In this document: positions 5,741 through 6,320 of the stretch, one piece after another
How the letters are laid out: each line of letters begins with the position of its first letter
How positions within the stretch are numbered: the stretch's first letter is position 1
Source: an uncultured Bacteroidota bacterium
GTDB taxonomy: Bacteria > Bacteroidota > Bacteroidia > Bacteroidales > 4484-276
Reading direction: 5' to 3'
Length of the DNA stretch: 6,320 bases
NCBI GenBank assembly: GCA_903930725.1
Contig: CAIYZW010000090.1
Coordinates: forward strand, 1-6,320
Translations under genes and position numbers: made by a program
Notes under the pieces: generated by a model
Database searches by the model: none
Seen by the model: only the letters and a program-made list of their open reading frames with translations
What the model was told of the DNA's origin: nothing

Positions 5741-6320
5741 ATGGAACCATTGATTATTGGCGTAGTTGTTTTAATTTTCTTTTCCGGAATCCGGATAGTG
5801 CGGCCAACACACCGCGGGTTAATCGAAAGACTCGGAAAATATCATCATTTTGCCGGGCCGGGCTTTCACTGGATCATCCCATTTATCGACAGGATGTTTC
5901 AAATAAACATCACCGAACAAATGGTTGATGCCGAGCCTCAGGAAATTATCACCAACGACAACCTGAATGCACGGGTTGACGCACAGGTTTATTTTAAAGT
6001 TAAAGAAGAAGAGGAAAGCGTTAAAAACTCGGTGTATTTTGTGAATAATTACAAACTGCAGATTGTAAACCTTGCCCGGACAACGCTGAGAAACATTATT
6101 GGGACGCTTACTCTGAAATCGGCAAACAGCGAGCGTGGCAAGATTAATTCGGAGCTTCACAAAACACTTTGCGACGAAACCAAAACCTGGGGAATCGAAA
6201 TTGTCCGCACAGAGCTTAAAGAAATTGACCCGCCCAAAGACGTGCAGGAAACCATGAATAAAGTTGTGAAGGCCGAAAACGAAAAAATTGCAGCCATTGA
6301 TTATGCCACCGCCGCCGAAA
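5741..6320 (+). CDS. SPFH/band 7 (stomatin/QmcA-like) membrane protein, N-terminal part, runs off right edge
   Basis: The 193 visible residues start with a membrane anchor (about 3-20, PLIIGVVVLIFFSGIRIV) and continue into an SPFH domain. Family hallmarks are the early RGLIERLGKY (25-34), PGFHWIIPFID (40-50), ITNDNLNARVDAQVYFKV (70-87), ARTTLRNIIGTLTL (112-125), and WGIEIVRTELKEIDPP (150-165). Such proteins oligomerise at the membrane and organise microdomains or regulate proteases; a specific role cannot be given. After the domain the sequence reads MNKVVKAENEKIAAIDYAT (172-190), where QmcA and slipins usually have a KAERxKRAxILEAEG-type stretch, so it belongs to a divergent branch. The gene continues past 6320. 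Upstream is an ideal Shine-Dalgarno sequence and a near-consensus -7 box TATCTTTA (5700-5707) without a matching -33 element, so its promoter is uncertain. Confidence 0.9.
   Translation, partial: MEPLIIGVVVLIFFSGIRIVRPTHRGLIERLGKYHHFAGPGFHWIIPFIDRMFQINITEQMVDAEPQEIITNDNLNARVDAQVYFKVKEEEESVKNSVYFVNNYKLQIVNLARTTLRNIIGTLTLKSANSERGKINSELHKTLCDETKTWGIEIVRTELKEIDPPKDVQETMNKVVKAENEKIAAIDYATAAE

Noticed and set aside
5819..6160. Minus-strand open frame opposite the SPFH gene
   Set aside because: It is a shadow of a clear SPFH coding sequence and has no family character.

Overview
The window looks like a chromosomal segment of a Bacteroidota member. I infer this from three Bacteroides-type promoters (-7 box TAnnTTTG), A-rich leaders without Shine-Dalgarno sequences before most genes, moderate GC, and the gene order epimerase / carboxyltransferase / OadG-like subunit. 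A marine or anaerobic Marinilabiliales-type bacterium would fit, but the genus cannot be fixed from the sequence alone.

Left half, minus strand. Transcription from a strong predicted promoter near 2175-2204 gives mce (methylmalonyl-CoA epimerase), mmdA (biotin-dependent carboxyltransferase alpha subunit) and the first 42 codons of a small OadG-like membrane subunit that runs off the left edge. Together they specify the end of the succinate-to-propionate route: (R)- to (S)-methylmalonyl-CoA, then a decarboxylation that is probably coupled to Na+ export. The biotin carrier and the membrane beta subunit are expected just beyond base 1. Upstream, and also on the minus strand, is a separately promoted gcdH (glutaryl-CoA dehydrogenase), followed by a long hairpin.

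Middle. A 333-363 bp divergent intergenic region separates gcdH from the plus-strand genes. It carries the gcdH promoter, a promoter for the next gene, and two unexplained inverted-repeat structures (3656-3700 and 3729-3763).

Right half, plus strand. There are three genes. The first encodes a secreted protein of unknown function with a signal peptide. The second encodes a 210-residue cytosolic protein of unknown function with a Cys/His-rich CCHEC...CGG motif. The third is the 5' part of an SPFH/band 7 (stomatin/QmcA-like) membrane protein gene that runs off the right edge and has an unusually strong Shine-Dalgarno sequence. Nothing links the plus-strand genes functionally to the minus-strand metabolic genes beyond adjacency.

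I see no mobile element, CRISPR array, tRNA or rRNA. The window is mostly ordinary core metabolism. The points worth a second look are the perfect palindrome in the mce leader, the intergenic inverted repeats and the two uncharacterised plus-strand proteins.
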